NCBI GenBank assembly: GCA_028683835.1
Contig: JAQUHB010000022.1
Span: 1-42,481, forward strand
Direction: 5' to 3'
Source: Sulfurimonadaceae bacterium
GTDB lineage: Bacteria > Campylobacterota > Campylobacteria > Campylobacterales > Sulfurimonadaceae
Length of the DNA stretch: 42,481 bases
Shown: positions 17,444 through 27,359 of the stretch, one piece after another
Position numbering within the stretch: position 1 is the stretch's first letter
How the letters are laid out: each line of letters opens with the position of its first letter
The notes under the pieces: generated by a model
Seen by the model: only the letters and a program-made list of their open reading frames with translations
What the model was told of the DNA's origin: nothing
Databases searched by the model: none
Position numbers and translations under genes: made by a program

Positions 17444-19258
17444 ATGTGCGGAATTGTTGGATATATAGGCTCAAAAAAAACAAAAGAGATTTTATTAGAG
17501 GGGCTTGCCGAGCTTGAGTATCGCGGATATGATTCTGCTGGAATAGCTGTTTTACAACATGATGATTTTGCAGTCTATAAAGCTGTAGGTAAACTTGTCA
17601 ATCTCCAAGAAAAAGCGCACGATTTTGAACCGACAGGTTTTGCTGTAGGTATTGGTCATACAAGATGGGCGACACATGGAAAGCCAACAGAGCTAAATGC
17701 TCATCCACACTTAGGCAACAGCTCATATGTCGTTCATAACGGGATTATAGAAAACTATGCAACGCTTAAACATGAACTGCAAAGTGAAGGTGTAAACTTT
17801 TTAAGTCAAACCGATACAGAAGTGATCGTTTGGCTTTTTGAAAAAGAGCTTCGAGGCTCTGCTTCTGCCTTTGAAGCTTTTTCAAAAACTATTTCTCAGC
17901 TTCATGGTGCATTTGCGATTTTACTTGTTACAAAAAGCGAAGAAGACACGATCTTTTTTGCAAAACAAGGTTCCCCTATGATACTTGGACGTGATGCAGA
18001 GAATGAAAAATATTTTGCTTCTTCAGACACTCCACTCATCGGAAAATGTAGCGAAGTCGTTTATCTTGAAGATGGAGATTTTGGTTTTGTTAAGCCTTCG
18101 GAGATAATGATAATAGACAAAAATGGGAATAATAAAATTCCTCATTTTTCTAAACTCTCTACAAATAAACTCTCAGCTCAAAAAAATGGGTATAGATTTT
18201 TTATGGAAAAAGAGATCTATGAGCAATCTGACGTTATAACAGATACTCTTTTAGGAAGACTTTCAGGTTCAGAGATCATTTTTGAAGAGCTAGATACAAC
18301 TCTTTTTGATGGGATCAATGAAATCAAACTTTGTGCATGCGGAACCTCTTATCACTCAGCACTGACAGCAAGCTACTTACTTGAGCGATATGCGAAGATC
18401 AGAGTTTCGGTAGAGATCGCAAGTGAATTTAGATATAAAGAACCACTTTTATGTAAAGATACTCTCTTTGTTGCAATCTCACAAAGTGGTGAAACAGCCG
18501 ATACTCTTGAAACTTTGAAGATGGCAAAAGAAGCGGGATTAAAAACGCTTGTTATCTGTAATGTCGATAACTCTTCTATGGTTCGCCTAGCAGATGCTTC
18601 CATACTCACACGTGCAGGCATCGAAAAAGGTGTTGCTTCTACAAAAGCATTTGCGACACAAGTAGCTGTATTTTGGATGCTTTCTCTATACATCGCAAAA
18701 CTCAAAGACTCTCTTACAAGTAAACAGATAGAAGATCAAGTTATGCTTCTACGTGAAGTTCCAAGAGCAGTTAAAATACCAGATGGTCTACACGATAAAA
18801 TCACAAGACTTTCAAAAAGATATCTTCACGGGCACGGATTTTTCTTTATCGGACGTGATGTGTTTTATCCGCTTGCCCTAGAGGGTGCGCTCAAACTCAA
18901 AGAGATAAGTTATATGCATGCAGAAGGATATCCATCAGGCGAGATGAAACACGGTCCTATCGCTTTGGCTGATCCTGAACTTTTTACTATCGCTCTGCTT
19001 CCTCAACATAAATTATATGAAAAAAGTAAAAGTAATGTAGAAGAATTAAGTGCAAGAGATTCAACTATTTGCGCCATTAGTCCTATCGAATTTGACAAAG
19101 CAGATGACTTTATCCAAACATCAAATGCCAAAGATTATATGCTTGAGTTTTTTGAGATGATGGTTGTGTTACAATTACTTTCACTCGAAATTGCAATCAG
19201 ACTTGGTAATGACGTAGATATGCCAAGAAACTTAGCAAAAAGTGTCACGGTAGAATAA
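17444..19258 (+). CDS. glmS: Glutamine-fructose-6-phosphate aminotransferase (isomerizing)
   Basis: A 604-residue enzyme making glucosamine-6-phosphate from fructose-6-phosphate and glutamine, the first step to UDP-GlcNAc. The start is ATG at 17444, not the longer GTG frame from 17426, because the N-terminal nucleophile cysteine must follow the initiator Met (MCGIVGYIG). The glutaminase domain has GHTRWATHG and the tandem SIS domains have CACGTSYHS, SQSGETADTLET and KEISYMHAEGYPSGEMKHGP. The C-terminus DMPRNLAKSVTVE is the usual family ending. It begins 7 bases after glnD and may share its transcript. No glmS ribozyme is evident. Confidence 0.97.
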   Translation: MCGIVGYIGSKKTKEILLEGLAELEYRGYDSAGIAVLQHDDFAVYKAVGKLVNLQEKAHDFEPTGFAVGIGHTRWATHGKPTELNAHPHLGNSSYVVHNGIIENYATLKHELQSEGVNFLSQTDTEVIVWLFEKELRGSASAFEAFSKTISQLHGAFAILLVTKSEEDTIFFAKQGSPMILGRDAENEKYFASSDTPLIGKCSEVVYLEDGDFGFVKPSEIMIIDKNGNNKIPHFSKLSTNKLSAQKNGYRFFMEKEIYEQSDVITDTLLGRLSGSEIIFEELDTTLFDGINEIKLCACGTSYHSALTASYLLERYAKIRVSVEIASEFRYKEPLLCKDTLFVAISQSGETADTLETLKMAKEAGLKTLVICNVDNSSMVRLADASILTRAGIEKGVASTKAFATQVAVFWMLSLYIAKLKDSLTSKQIEDQVMLLREVPRAVKIPDGLHDKITRLSKRYLHGHGFFFIGRDVFYPLALEGALKLKEISYMHAEGYPSGEMKHGPIALADPELFTIALLPQHKLYEKSKSNVEELSARDSTICAISPIEFDKADDFIQTSNAKDYMLEFFEMMVVLQLLSLEIAIRLGNDVDMPRNLAKSVTVE

Positions 19259-19285
19259 GAATTTATAAACTATTAACATTTATTT

Positions 19286-19299
19286 CAGTAACCTTACTG
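19286..19299. repeat. Short inverted repeat upstream of the GGDEF gene
   Basis: Perfect arms CAGTAA and TTACTG separated by CC, 25 bases before the start codon of the diguanylate cyclase. It may be an operator or part of a weak glmS terminator; no T-run follows directly. Confidence 0.35.
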
Positions 19300-19323
19300 T
19301 GACAATAAAACGGTGGGGTGGAT

Positions 19324-21159
19324 ATGAATACAAAAAATAAATTTCTTTTAATGGTAGCTCTTATGCTCGCGGCGCTAGCCACCGCAACTATCATCAATGT
19401 AGGCCTTAACTTCAGAGATTTTGCTATCAATTCAGCCTTGGACAAAGCAAACCTCACCGCAAATATAGTCAAAGATGGCTTGACCTCACATATGGTCAAT
19501 GGCATGATGGACAAAAGAAAATACTTTCTTGATACTATTGCACAAAATGGTGAAATCAAAAAATTATGGATAGTTAGAGGGCAAAAAGTTGTTAATCAGT
19601 ATGGCCCTGGATACAGCTACGAAAACCCTCGTGATGCTATTGATGGACAAGTCCTTGCATCAGGCAATATGATCAAAAAAATTTCTGAAAGTACTGACTC
19701 TGTAAAACTACGTATTACTATTCCCTATAAAGCGGATATCACTTCTAAAGTAAGTTGTCTTGAGTGTCACAACGTCAATGATGGAGACACGCTAGGTGCT
19801 ATCAGTATGGAGTTTGATATTGATAGTGTTAGAAATGCAAGTACGATAACCATTCTAAAGATTTTTGCTATCAATCTCATCTTTCTTATTATCGCTCTTC
19901 TTGTTTTAAACTATTACATTAAGCCTTATATGGATCTTTTTACAAATCTAAGAGATGGCATCAAAAAAGCTCACAGTGGCAACTTTTCATATAGATTTCA
20001 AACCAAAGTGGCTGGGGAAGGGAGAGAAGTCACAGATCAGATCAATACACTTTTTCAGAAGATGGAAGAGACCTTTGGAGAGATTAAATATAGTCTTGCC
20101 ACATTTGTGACAAAATCAAATCTTTCATGTTCAGATCCACTTTTTGAAGCAAAGATAATTATAAAAGAGCTTTCTGATATTTATAAATTTAAAAAGACTA
20201 TAGAACTTGATGATACTAAAAATCTTGTATATCAAAGATTAGTCACTGTATTGAAAGAAAAATACAATATAAAAAACTTTTCTCTTCATGAAATTGATAA
20301 AAATACAAAATTTAGAACTACAATATACACGACAGACCAAGCAATGTGTTCCCCTGCAGTCAATAAAAATGCAGAACTTTGCAGAGCTTACAGGACTCAT
20401 TCTGAAGTAGTTTCTATAGATTTTCCAAACCTTTGTGAAAGTTGTAATGCATTAGAGCATGATTATATTTGTGTTCCTTTTGATATTAATGATGAAGTTT
20501 CTTTAACTCTCAATGTTATCATAAATAATTTATCTGAATTTGACACGATCCATGCAAACACAACTAGCATCAAAAACTATCTTGAAGCAGCAAAACCTGT
20601 GATAGAATCTAAAATATTGACAGATAAACTCAGAGATACTTCACTCAGAGATGGGATGACAGGTCTCTACAATAGAAGATTTTTGGAACAGTTTATAGAC
20701 AAACTAGCAAAACAAGCACTTCGAGGTGAAACAAAGTACAGTGTATTAATGCTGGATATCGATTACTTTAAAATGGTTAATGACACTTATGGTCATGATA
20801 TTGGAGATATTGTTATCAAAGGGCTCTCTGAGGTTATTTCTAAGAATATAAGAGGCTCAGATTTGGCAATACGCTATGGAGGAGAAGAGTTTATTGTCCT
20901 GTTACACAACTCAACACTCGAGGGATCTTTAGAAGTTGCTAATAAAATTCACCAAGAGTTTAATAGACAAAAATTTCACATCGGCCAAGAAGTACTACAA
21001 AAAACTATTAGTATCGGTGTAGCGCAATTTCCAAGTGATGCTGCTTCTATCTGGAAATGTATCAAATTTGCTGATACCGCACTCTATTATGCAAAAGAGC
21101 ATGGAAGAAACCAAGTGATCAAATTTGAATCTGAAATGTTTGAGGGTGAAGATTTTTAA
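19324..21159 (+). CDS. Diguanylate cyclase with periplasmic heme-c sensor region and cytoplasmic Cys-rich domain
   Basis: A 611-residue membrane sensor. The start is the ATG at 19324, preceded by GGTGGGG; the GTG at 19318 is less likely. A TM helix (about 7-27) leads to a periplasmic region with one c-type heme motif CLECH (Cys145, Cys148, His149), then a second TM (about 175-198). HAMP-like sequence follows, then a GAF-like domain with five cysteines (342, 353, 371, 374, 383). The C-terminus is a GGDEF domain with DGMTGLYNRRF, DIDYFKMVNDTYGHD, the inhibitory-site RxxD (RGSD, 510-513) and the active-site GGEEF (519-523), so c-di-GMP synthesis is expected. The heme suggests redox or gas sensing (inference). 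Confidence 0.9.
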   Translation: MNTKNKFLLMVALMLAALATATIINVGLNFRDFAINSALDKANLTANIVKDGLTSHMVNGMMDKRKYFLDTIAQNGEIKKLWIVRGQKVVNQYGPGYSYENPRDAIDGQVLASGNMIKKISESTDSVKLRITIPYKADITSKVSCLECHNVNDGDTLGAISMEFDIDSVRNASTITILKIFAINLIFLIIALLVLNYYIKPYMDLFTNLRDGIKKAHSGNFSYRFQTKVAGEGREVTDQINTLFQKMEETFGEIKYSLATFVTKSNLSCSDPLFEAKIIIKELSDIYKFKKTIELDDTKNLVYQRLVTVLKEKYNIKNFSLHEIDKNTKFRTTIYTTDQAMCSPAVNKNAELCRAYRTHSEVVSIDFPNLCESCNALEHDYICVPFDINDEVSLTLNVIINNLSEFDTIHANTTSIKNYLEAAKPVIESKILTDKLRDTSLRDGMTGLYNRRFLEQFIDKLAKQALRGETKYSVLMLDIDYFKMVNDTYGHDIGDIVIKGLSEVISKNIRGSDLAIRYGGEEFIVLLHNSTLEGSLEVANKIHQEFNRQKFHIGQEVLQKTISIGVAQFPSDAASIWKCIKFADTALYYAKEHGRNQVIKFESEMFEGEDF

Positions 21160-21191
21160 AGAGTCAAAGAGTTTTTAAGAAAGAAAGTTCT

Positions 21192-21216
21192 CTTACATGT
21201 AAAGCTTACATGTAAG
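21192..21216. terminator. Hairpin of two TTACATGTAA palindromes between convergent genes
   Basis: Two copies at 21193-21202 and 21206-21215 can pair as an 11-base stem (CTTACATGTAA with TTACATGTAAG) closed by AGC. It lies between the GGDEF stop and the mrp stop, where a bidirectional terminator is expected. No strong T-run follows on either strand. Confidence 0.5.
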
Positions 21217-21225
21217 AATAAAGCG

Positions 21226-22398
21226 TTAATGACAGCCACATCCTGTACCACAACTTTCAGAACTTTCTTTAGGTTCAACTTTTGGAGCAGCTGCAGTTGA
21301 GCAAGCACTTACGCCCGGAGGTGTATTTGGCTGAATAGCTTGATTATCTACTCCGCCGTCTGCATTTACTTTTTCTATCATAGCCCATACTTTCTCAGCA
21401 GCAGCCATGTAACGTTTTGCAGTCTCACTTGTTGGAAGAACATAAACGATAGGTTTACCCTCATCTCCACCAGCTCTTACAGCCGGCTCTATTGGAATCT
21501 CTGCAACGATAGTTGTACTAAATTCATCAGCCATAGGCTGTGTTGTGCCTTTTCCAAAGATATCATATTCTACGCCAGTATCTGGAGCAATAAAACCACT
21601 CATATTTTCAATTATACCCGCTATTGGAATATTCAATTTTTTGAACATATCTAGAGAACGGCGTGAATCATCCAAAGAAACCATTTGTGGTGTTGTTACA
21701 GTCAAACCGGCAGTCACAGGAACGCTTTGCGCAAGTGTAAGCTGAGCATCACCAGTTCCTGGAGGCATGTCGATAACTAAGACATCCAATTCAGACCATA
21801 AGATATCACGCAAGAACTGCTCAATCGCTTTCATGATCATCGCTCCACGCCAGATCAGTGACTGACCCTCTTCCATAAGTGAACCCATAGACATCATCTC
21901 GATACCATATGCTTTTATCGGAAGGACTTTATTTCCATTGATCTCAGGTTTAAGACTCTCAACACCAAGCATACGAGGAATATTTGGTCCATAGATATCA
22001 GCATCTAAAAGACCTACTTTTTTCCCTTGCATTGCAAGTGCAATAGCAATATTTACTGATGTAGTCGATTTACCGACTCCACCTTTTCCTGAACTTACCA
22101 TCAGGAAGTTCTTTACTTGCGGAGCAATGTTTTTACCGCGTGATGAACTCTCGCGAGGCATTTTTGGAGCAGCAATGTTGATATTGATCTCTGTTGCCCC
22201 CATAGCTTTTAATTCAGCTGTCGCTTCATCTTTGATCTGTGCCGCCACCTCTGGTGCACTTGACGTAATGTCAACAGTCAAACTTACTGCCGTACCATTA
22301 ACATTGATGTTATTTACAAATCCAAAAGTCACGATATCCTTGGTAAAACCTGGATACATTACTTTAGAAAGTGCAGTTTTTACATTTTCTTGAGTCAT
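21226..22398 (-). CDS. mrp: Mrp/ApbC-family P-loop ATPase, iron-sulfur cluster carrier
   Basis: A 390-residue protein: N-terminal MIP18/DUF59 domain (residues 1-75) then a Mrp/NBP35 ATPase. The deviant Walker A GKGGVGKST is at 104-112, with LLDADIYGPNIPRMLG and DVLVIDMPPGTGDAQL. The family binds and transfers Fe-S clusters, usually through a CxxC soon after ENMS. Here that position reads ENMSGFIAPDTGVEYD, with no cysteine. The only cysteines in the protein are Cys366, Cys383, Cys387 and Cys389 in a tail ending CGTGCGCH. The tail may take over cluster binding (inference). A good ribosome-binding sequence (AGGGGCGAG) precedes the ATG. In C. jejuni mrp also sits next to ispDF; here thiC intervenes. 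Confidence 0.92.
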   Translation of the reverse strand: MTQENVKTALSKVMYPGFTKDIVTFGFVNNINVNGTAVSLTVDITSSAPEVAAQIKDEATAELKAMGATEININIAAPKMPRESSSRGKNIAPQVKNFLMVSSGKGGVGKSTTSVNIAIALAMQGKKVGLLDADIYGPNIPRMLGVESLKPEINGNKVLPIKAYGIEMMSMGSLMEEGQSLIWRGAMIMKAIEQFLRDILWSELDVLVIDMPPGTGDAQLTLAQSVPVTAGLTVTTPQMVSLDDSRRSLDMFKKLNIPIAGIIENMSGFIAPDTGVEYDIFGKGTTQPMADEFSTTIVAEIPIEPAVRAGGDEGKPIVYVLPTSETAKRYMAAAEKVWAMIEKVNADGGVDNQAIQPNTPPGVSACSTAAAPKVEPKESSESCGTGCGCH

Positions 22399-22586
22399 TC
22401 TCGCCCCTATAATTTAGTATTGAATTAAATGTTACTTTGTCTAAATAGAGTTATATCAAAAGTTCATTAATCTTATCTGAATAGATTATCTCGATTTTTT
22501 ATTTTCAGCAAAAGAGGATAAAAAGTATCTTGTTTTACACAATGAAAATAAATAGCACTTGGATGTAAGATAAAGTGGAATAGAAA

Positions 22587-22607
22587 CGTTGTCCACTTGG
22601 GACAACG
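22587..22607 (-). terminator. Probable thiC terminator hairpin
   Basis: Arms CGTTGTCC and GGACAACG (8 bases, perfect) enclose ACTTG, starting 9 bases after the thiC stop on the minus strand. The following minus-strand bases are only moderately T-rich, so termination may be weak. The remaining gap 22399-22586 is AT-rich upstream sequence of mrp, with no gene seen. Confidence 0.55.
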
Positions 22608-22615
22608 ATAGAAAG

Positions 22616-24001
<1,386 letters not shown>

Positions 24002-24140
24002 CTATTTTCAAACTCTTTATGTACTTATACAAGAGGGCACAAAAATCTACCATCTGTATAATCAGTAATACAAAATATTTCAACTAGTTTTAAAGTTACA
24101 GAATTTTACACAAACAAGATAAAAAAAAGCTTTTTATATG

Positions 24141-24173
24141 TATAATTTCGTAACAGTTTTACCGATACAGGAG
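24141..24173 (+). promoter_or_regulatory. ispDF promoter -10 element and Shine-Dalgarno for a TTG start
   Basis: TATAAT at 24141-24146 is followed by AGGAGA at 24168-24173, spaced correctly for the TTG codon at 24179. The strong ribosome-binding site and the conserved IspD N-terminus decide this non-ATG start. The rest of 23993-24178 is AT-rich; a minus-strand TATAAG near 24023-24032 may serve thiC. Confidence 0.55.
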
Positions 24174-24178
24174 ACTTT

Positions 24179-25300
24179 TTGTCTGATTTAACTCTCATTA
24201 TACTTGCTGCTGGAGATTCTACACGTTTTAAAACCCCTATTAAGAAACAATGGTTAAGAATTGGTATGGAACCTCTATGGAATTTTGTAGCTTCTAGATT
24301 TGAAAAAACGGAAAAATTTTCTAAAATCATCATTACAGCTTCAAAAAACGATGTTTCATTTATGCACAGCTATACAGAACACCAGATCATCCAAGGCGGA
24401 GCAACGCGCCAAGAATCACTCAAAAATGCTCTCTTACATGTAAACACTCCTTATGTTCTCGTCACAGACGTTGCACGTGCTTGTATAAGCGATCTTCTGT
24501 TACAAAGAATTTTAGATACAAAAGATCAAGCCGACTGCATCGTTCCTGCCTTACATGTAAGCGATACTATTGTTTATGAGCATGACACTGTAGATCGAAA
24601 TAACATTCTCCGCATCCAAACACCCCAACTTTCACGCACAGATGCTTTGAAGCAGGCACTCCAAACCCAAGTAGAATATACAGATGAAAGCAGTGCTATC
24701 GTTGCCAACGGCGGAACAAGAGTATTTGTTGATGGAGAAGATGAAGCGTTTAAGCTGACATTTGCCGGAGATATCAAAGAACTTGGATGTCTAAGTGCAC
24801 CTTCTAATGTTACATTAGTCGGTAACGGTTTTGATGTGCATGCTTTTGATGATAAGGGAGAGATGTTTTTATGTGGAGTCAAGATTGAGAGTGATTTTGG
24901 ATTTTTGGCACACAGTGATGGCGATGTTGCTATTCATTCGCTTATCGATGCTCTTTTGGGTGCCGCTGGAATGGGTGATATAGGAATACTTTTCCCTGAT
25001 AATGATGATACTTACAAAGGCATTAATTCAACAATATTACTTAGAGATGTTGTCAAAAAACTTCTCAGTTTTGGATATGCGATAGTAAACGTCGATATCA
25101 CCATTATCGCAGAAACTCCGCGTATCGGAAAATATAAAGATGAGATGAGAAAAACTCTTTCGAAAATACTTGAAATTCCCACATTTTGTGTAAATGTAAA
25201 AGCGACAACTACAGAAAAACTTGGATTTATAGGACGCAAAGAGGGTGTCGGCGTTCTTAGCTGTGCATCATTAAACTACTACAATTGGACGAACAAGTGA
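24179..25300 (+). CDS. ispDF: Bifunctional IspD/IspF: MEP cytidylyltransferase / MECDP synthase
   Basis: A 373-residue fusion of two enzymes of the MEP isoprenoid pathway. The IspD part (residues 1 to about 210) has the CTP-binding LAAGDSTRFKTPIKKQW, GGATRQESL, VTDVARA and RIQTPQLSR. The IspF part (about 215-373) has GNGFDVHAF with the metal Asp-x-His, FLAHSDGDVAIHSLIDALLGAAGMGDIG, FPDNDDTYKG and ATTTEKLGFIGRKEGV. The fusion is common in Campylobacterota. Translation starts at TTG. Two TTACATGTAA copies lie in frame in the IspD half (24434, 24551), both encoding Leu-His-Val. The stop overlaps the next gene's GTG by GTGA. Confidence 0.96.
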   Translation: MSDLTLIILAAGDSTRFKTPIKKQWLRIGMEPLWNFVASRFEKTEKFSKIIITASKNDVSFMHSYTEHQIIQGGATRQESLKNALLHVNTPYVLVTDVARACISDLLLQRILDTKDQADCIVPALHVSDTIVYEHDTVDRNNILRIQTPQLSRTDALKQALQTQVEYTDESSAIVANGGTRVFVDGEDEAFKLTFAGDIKELGCLSAPSNVTLVGNGFDVHAFDDKGEMFLCGVKIESDFGFLAHSDGDVAIHSLIDALLGAAGMGDIGILFPDNDDTYKGINSTILLRDVVKKLLSFGYAIVNVDITIIAETPRIGKYKDEMRKTLSKILEIPTFCVNVKATTTEKLGFIGRKEGVGVLSCASLNYYNWTNK

Positions 25301-26184
25301 AAATACTAATTATTGAAAATGAGATCTATCTTGCGCAAAGCATTGCAACAAAACTAGGTGAACTCGGTCACATCTGTGACATGTGTACCTCTACAAAAGA
25401 TGCCCTAAAAAGTAATCTTTATGATGTCGTTTTACTCTCTACCAATATCAATGGTCAAGATTTTAATCCTATCATTGAAGCTTTCAGAAAATCTATTGTT
25501 ATATTGATGGTTTCGTATATCAGCAATGATACCGTTTCAAAACCACTCTCGCTAGGTGCTAAAGATTACATTCTCAAGCCGTTCATGATAGAAGAACTGA
25601 TCCGAAAAATCAACCATTTTCAAGATTATGAACGTCTAAAGCATCAATCAGAATCATATGAACGATACCTTAATCATAATTTTGCATCTATTACCGATGA
25701 GCCTAATATTGCAAATATGGAACTTCCGATTTTCATCTCGTGTAATTTTCAAAAGTATTCAGATTCATTTGCTTTTAAATATGCAAATAAACAAAATAAA
25801 CCACTCTATTTTGTCTCTCTTACAAATCCTAAAGCGATGAGTGAAATCTCGATGCTTCCAATTAGCACCATCATCTATGTTACAGATTTTCAAGTGATCA
25901 AGAAATCTGATAAAAAAGAGTTTTTGGATCTTATTAAAGGTAGAAATGTTATCGTCTCCAGTACAGATAAGATAGATGATGTAGACTATGAGATCATCGA
26001 TATCAAAAGTGATAACAATATTTTTGATCAAAGCGACATCCTACCTATCGAGGATTATGTCAAATATATTGTGTTAAACTACCAACATAAATTTCCAGAT
26101 ACAGAACTCTCCAAAAAACTTGGAATATCAAGAAAAAGCTTATGGGAAAAGAGAAAGAAATATGGCATCGCAAAGAAAAAATAG
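25297..26184 (+). CDS. Atypical orphan response regulator, HP1021/Cj1608-like
   Basis: A 295-residue protein with a degenerate receiver domain (1 to about 115) and a C-terminal Fis-type helix-turn-helix (ELSKKLGISRKSLWEKRKKYGI). In the receiver the phosphoacceptor position is Ser48 (YDVVLLSTN in place of Asp), though the KPF lysine (Lys94) is kept, so it cannot be phosphorylated normally. Helicobacter HP1021 and Campylobacter Cj1608, recalled as origin-binding and redox-linked regulators, share these traits and the ispDF neighbour. A CxxC (Cys27-Cys30) is present. I chose GTG at 25297, overlapping the ispDF stop, over the longer TTG frame at 25285, because MKILIIENE fits the receiver start. 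Confidence 0.85.
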   Translation: MKILIIENEIYLAQSIATKLGELGHICDMCTSTKDALKSNLYDVVLLSTNINGQDFNPIIEAFRKSIVILMVSYISNDTVSKPLSLGAKDYILKPFMIEELIRKINHFQDYERLKHQSESYERYLNHNFASITDEPNIANMELPIFISCNFQKYSDSFAFKYANKQNKPLYFVSLTNPKAMSEISMLPISTIIYVTDFQVIKKSDKKEFLDLIKGRNVIVSSTDKIDDVDYEIIDIKSDNNIFDQSDILPIEDYVKYIVLNYQHKFPDTELSKKLGISRKSLWEKRKKYGIAKKK

Positions 26185-27352
26185 AGTTCTTGTAATCGAC
26201 TCTGAAGCAGCTTCAGCTTTAGAGTTTTTAAAAGCTGGGCTGTTGTACCCTGTTGTCTCATTAATGAATAAAACTGAAGTTTCGGAAGTTCTCTCAACCT
26301 CAACAGTAAATAAAAAAATATTTCCCTTCCCTTTTATCCTTGCACCCTCTGGAAAACGTAATGAAGTGGTTCTTCAAGAGATGCATACCGATGAAAAACT
26401 TGATCTCATATGTAATGGAGAACTCTTTGCCACACTTATTGTGGAAGAGGTTTTTGAGATTGACCCCAAAGAGAGACTTCGCCACATCTACGGAACAGAT
26501 GATGAAACGCATCCGGGAGTAAGATCGACAAGTAAAAGACTTGGCAGATATGCTGTTTGTGGTGATTATACACTTACTAATGAGATTCCAGATCTTCATA
26601 AAGAGTATATCAAAGAAGCTATAGAGCTCTTAAATGCCAAAAATATCACGGCTATTATGATGGCAGTAAATCCTCTTCATCGTGCACATGAAAAACTGAT
26701 AAGACAGTCTCTTGAGTCCAGTGATCTTACTGTCATATTTTTACTCAAGCCTTATGAAACGGCTGACCTTCAGTACTCTCTTCGATATGAAGCTTTAAAA
26801 TACTTTATTGACAATTATTTGCCAAAAAATAGAGTGATTATTGTTCCTTTGGAAACTAACTATATCTTTGCGGGGATCAATGAGATCATCATTGATGCTA
26901 TTGTAGCAAAAAACTATGGCTGTACAAAGCTTACGATTGGACCAAATCATGCAGGTCTTGGGATGTACTATGATAGTAATACAAACAAATCGATTCTTGA
27001 TCGCGTAACTGATATCGGTATTAATATCTCTATTGCAAGTGAATATGTTTACTGCAATATTTGTAAAACACTTGTTAGTACAAATACTTGTCCTCATGGG
27101 CAACATCACCATATCTCTTATCATGCAGAGTCTATTTTGGAACTTTTAAAACTTGGTATCGTTCCTCCTGCGGTACTTGTAAGGAAAGAGATCTCGGCAC
27201 TTTTACTCTCAAAAATGTTTAAAAATAGATTTAAAAATCTTGAAAAAATGTACTATAACCTCCTTCCTATCGGTGGACTTCTAGAAAGCCATACAGAAGA
27301 AGAGTTTTACAAAGAACTTATGAATCTTTACCAAACAACATCACTTACTTAG
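26162..27352 (+). CDS. ATP-sulfurylase-like protein with altered active site
   Basis: A 396-residue homologue of the single-domain ATP sulfurylases (PUA-like N-terminal domain, then the ATP-sulfurylase core). The nucleotide-binding HxxH is present (His173, His176 in NPLHRAHE), but the sulfate-binding QTRN before it reads MAVN, so the arginine is lost. The usual GRDHAG reads GPNHAG (260-265). A zinc-ribbon-like CNICKTLVSTNTCPHG (Cys298, 301, 310, His312), known from thermophile and archaeal sulfurylases, is kept. The ATG at 26162 lies within the regulator gene (23-base overlap). It matches Cj1609 by position, annotated sat. Sulfate activation is doubtful; the real role is unknown. Confidence 0.75.
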   Translation: MASQRKNRVLVIDSEAASALEFLKAGLLYPVVSLMNKTEVSEVLSTSTVNKKIFPFPFILAPSGKRNEVVLQEMHTDEKLDLICNGELFATLIVEEVFEIDPKERLRHIYGTDDETHPGVRSTSKRLGRYAVCGDYTLTNEIPDLHKEYIKEAIELLNAKNITAIMMAVNPLHRAHEKLIRQSLESSDLTVIFLLKPYETADLQYSLRYEALKYFIDNYLPKNRVIIVPLETNYIFAGINEIIIDAIVAKNYGCTKLTIGPNHAGLGMYYDSNTNKSILDRVTDIGINISIASEYVYCNICKTLVSTNTCPHGQHHHISYHAESILELLKLGIVPPAVLVRKEISALLLSKMFKNRFKNLEKMYYNLLPIGGLLESHTEEEFYKELMNLYQTTSLT

Positions 27353-27359
27353 GATTTTA

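Noticed and set aside
17426-17444. glmS starting at GTG 17426, or a glmS ribozyme upstream
   Set aside because: The catalytic cysteine must be residue 2, which requires ATG at 17444; only 7 bases separate glmS from glnD, leaving no room for a ribozyme.
26162-27352. Assigning the gene as a working sulfate adenylyltransferase (sat)
   Set aside because: The sulfate-binding arginine of QTRN and the GRDHAG motif are altered, and no partner genes for sulfate assimilation are nearby.
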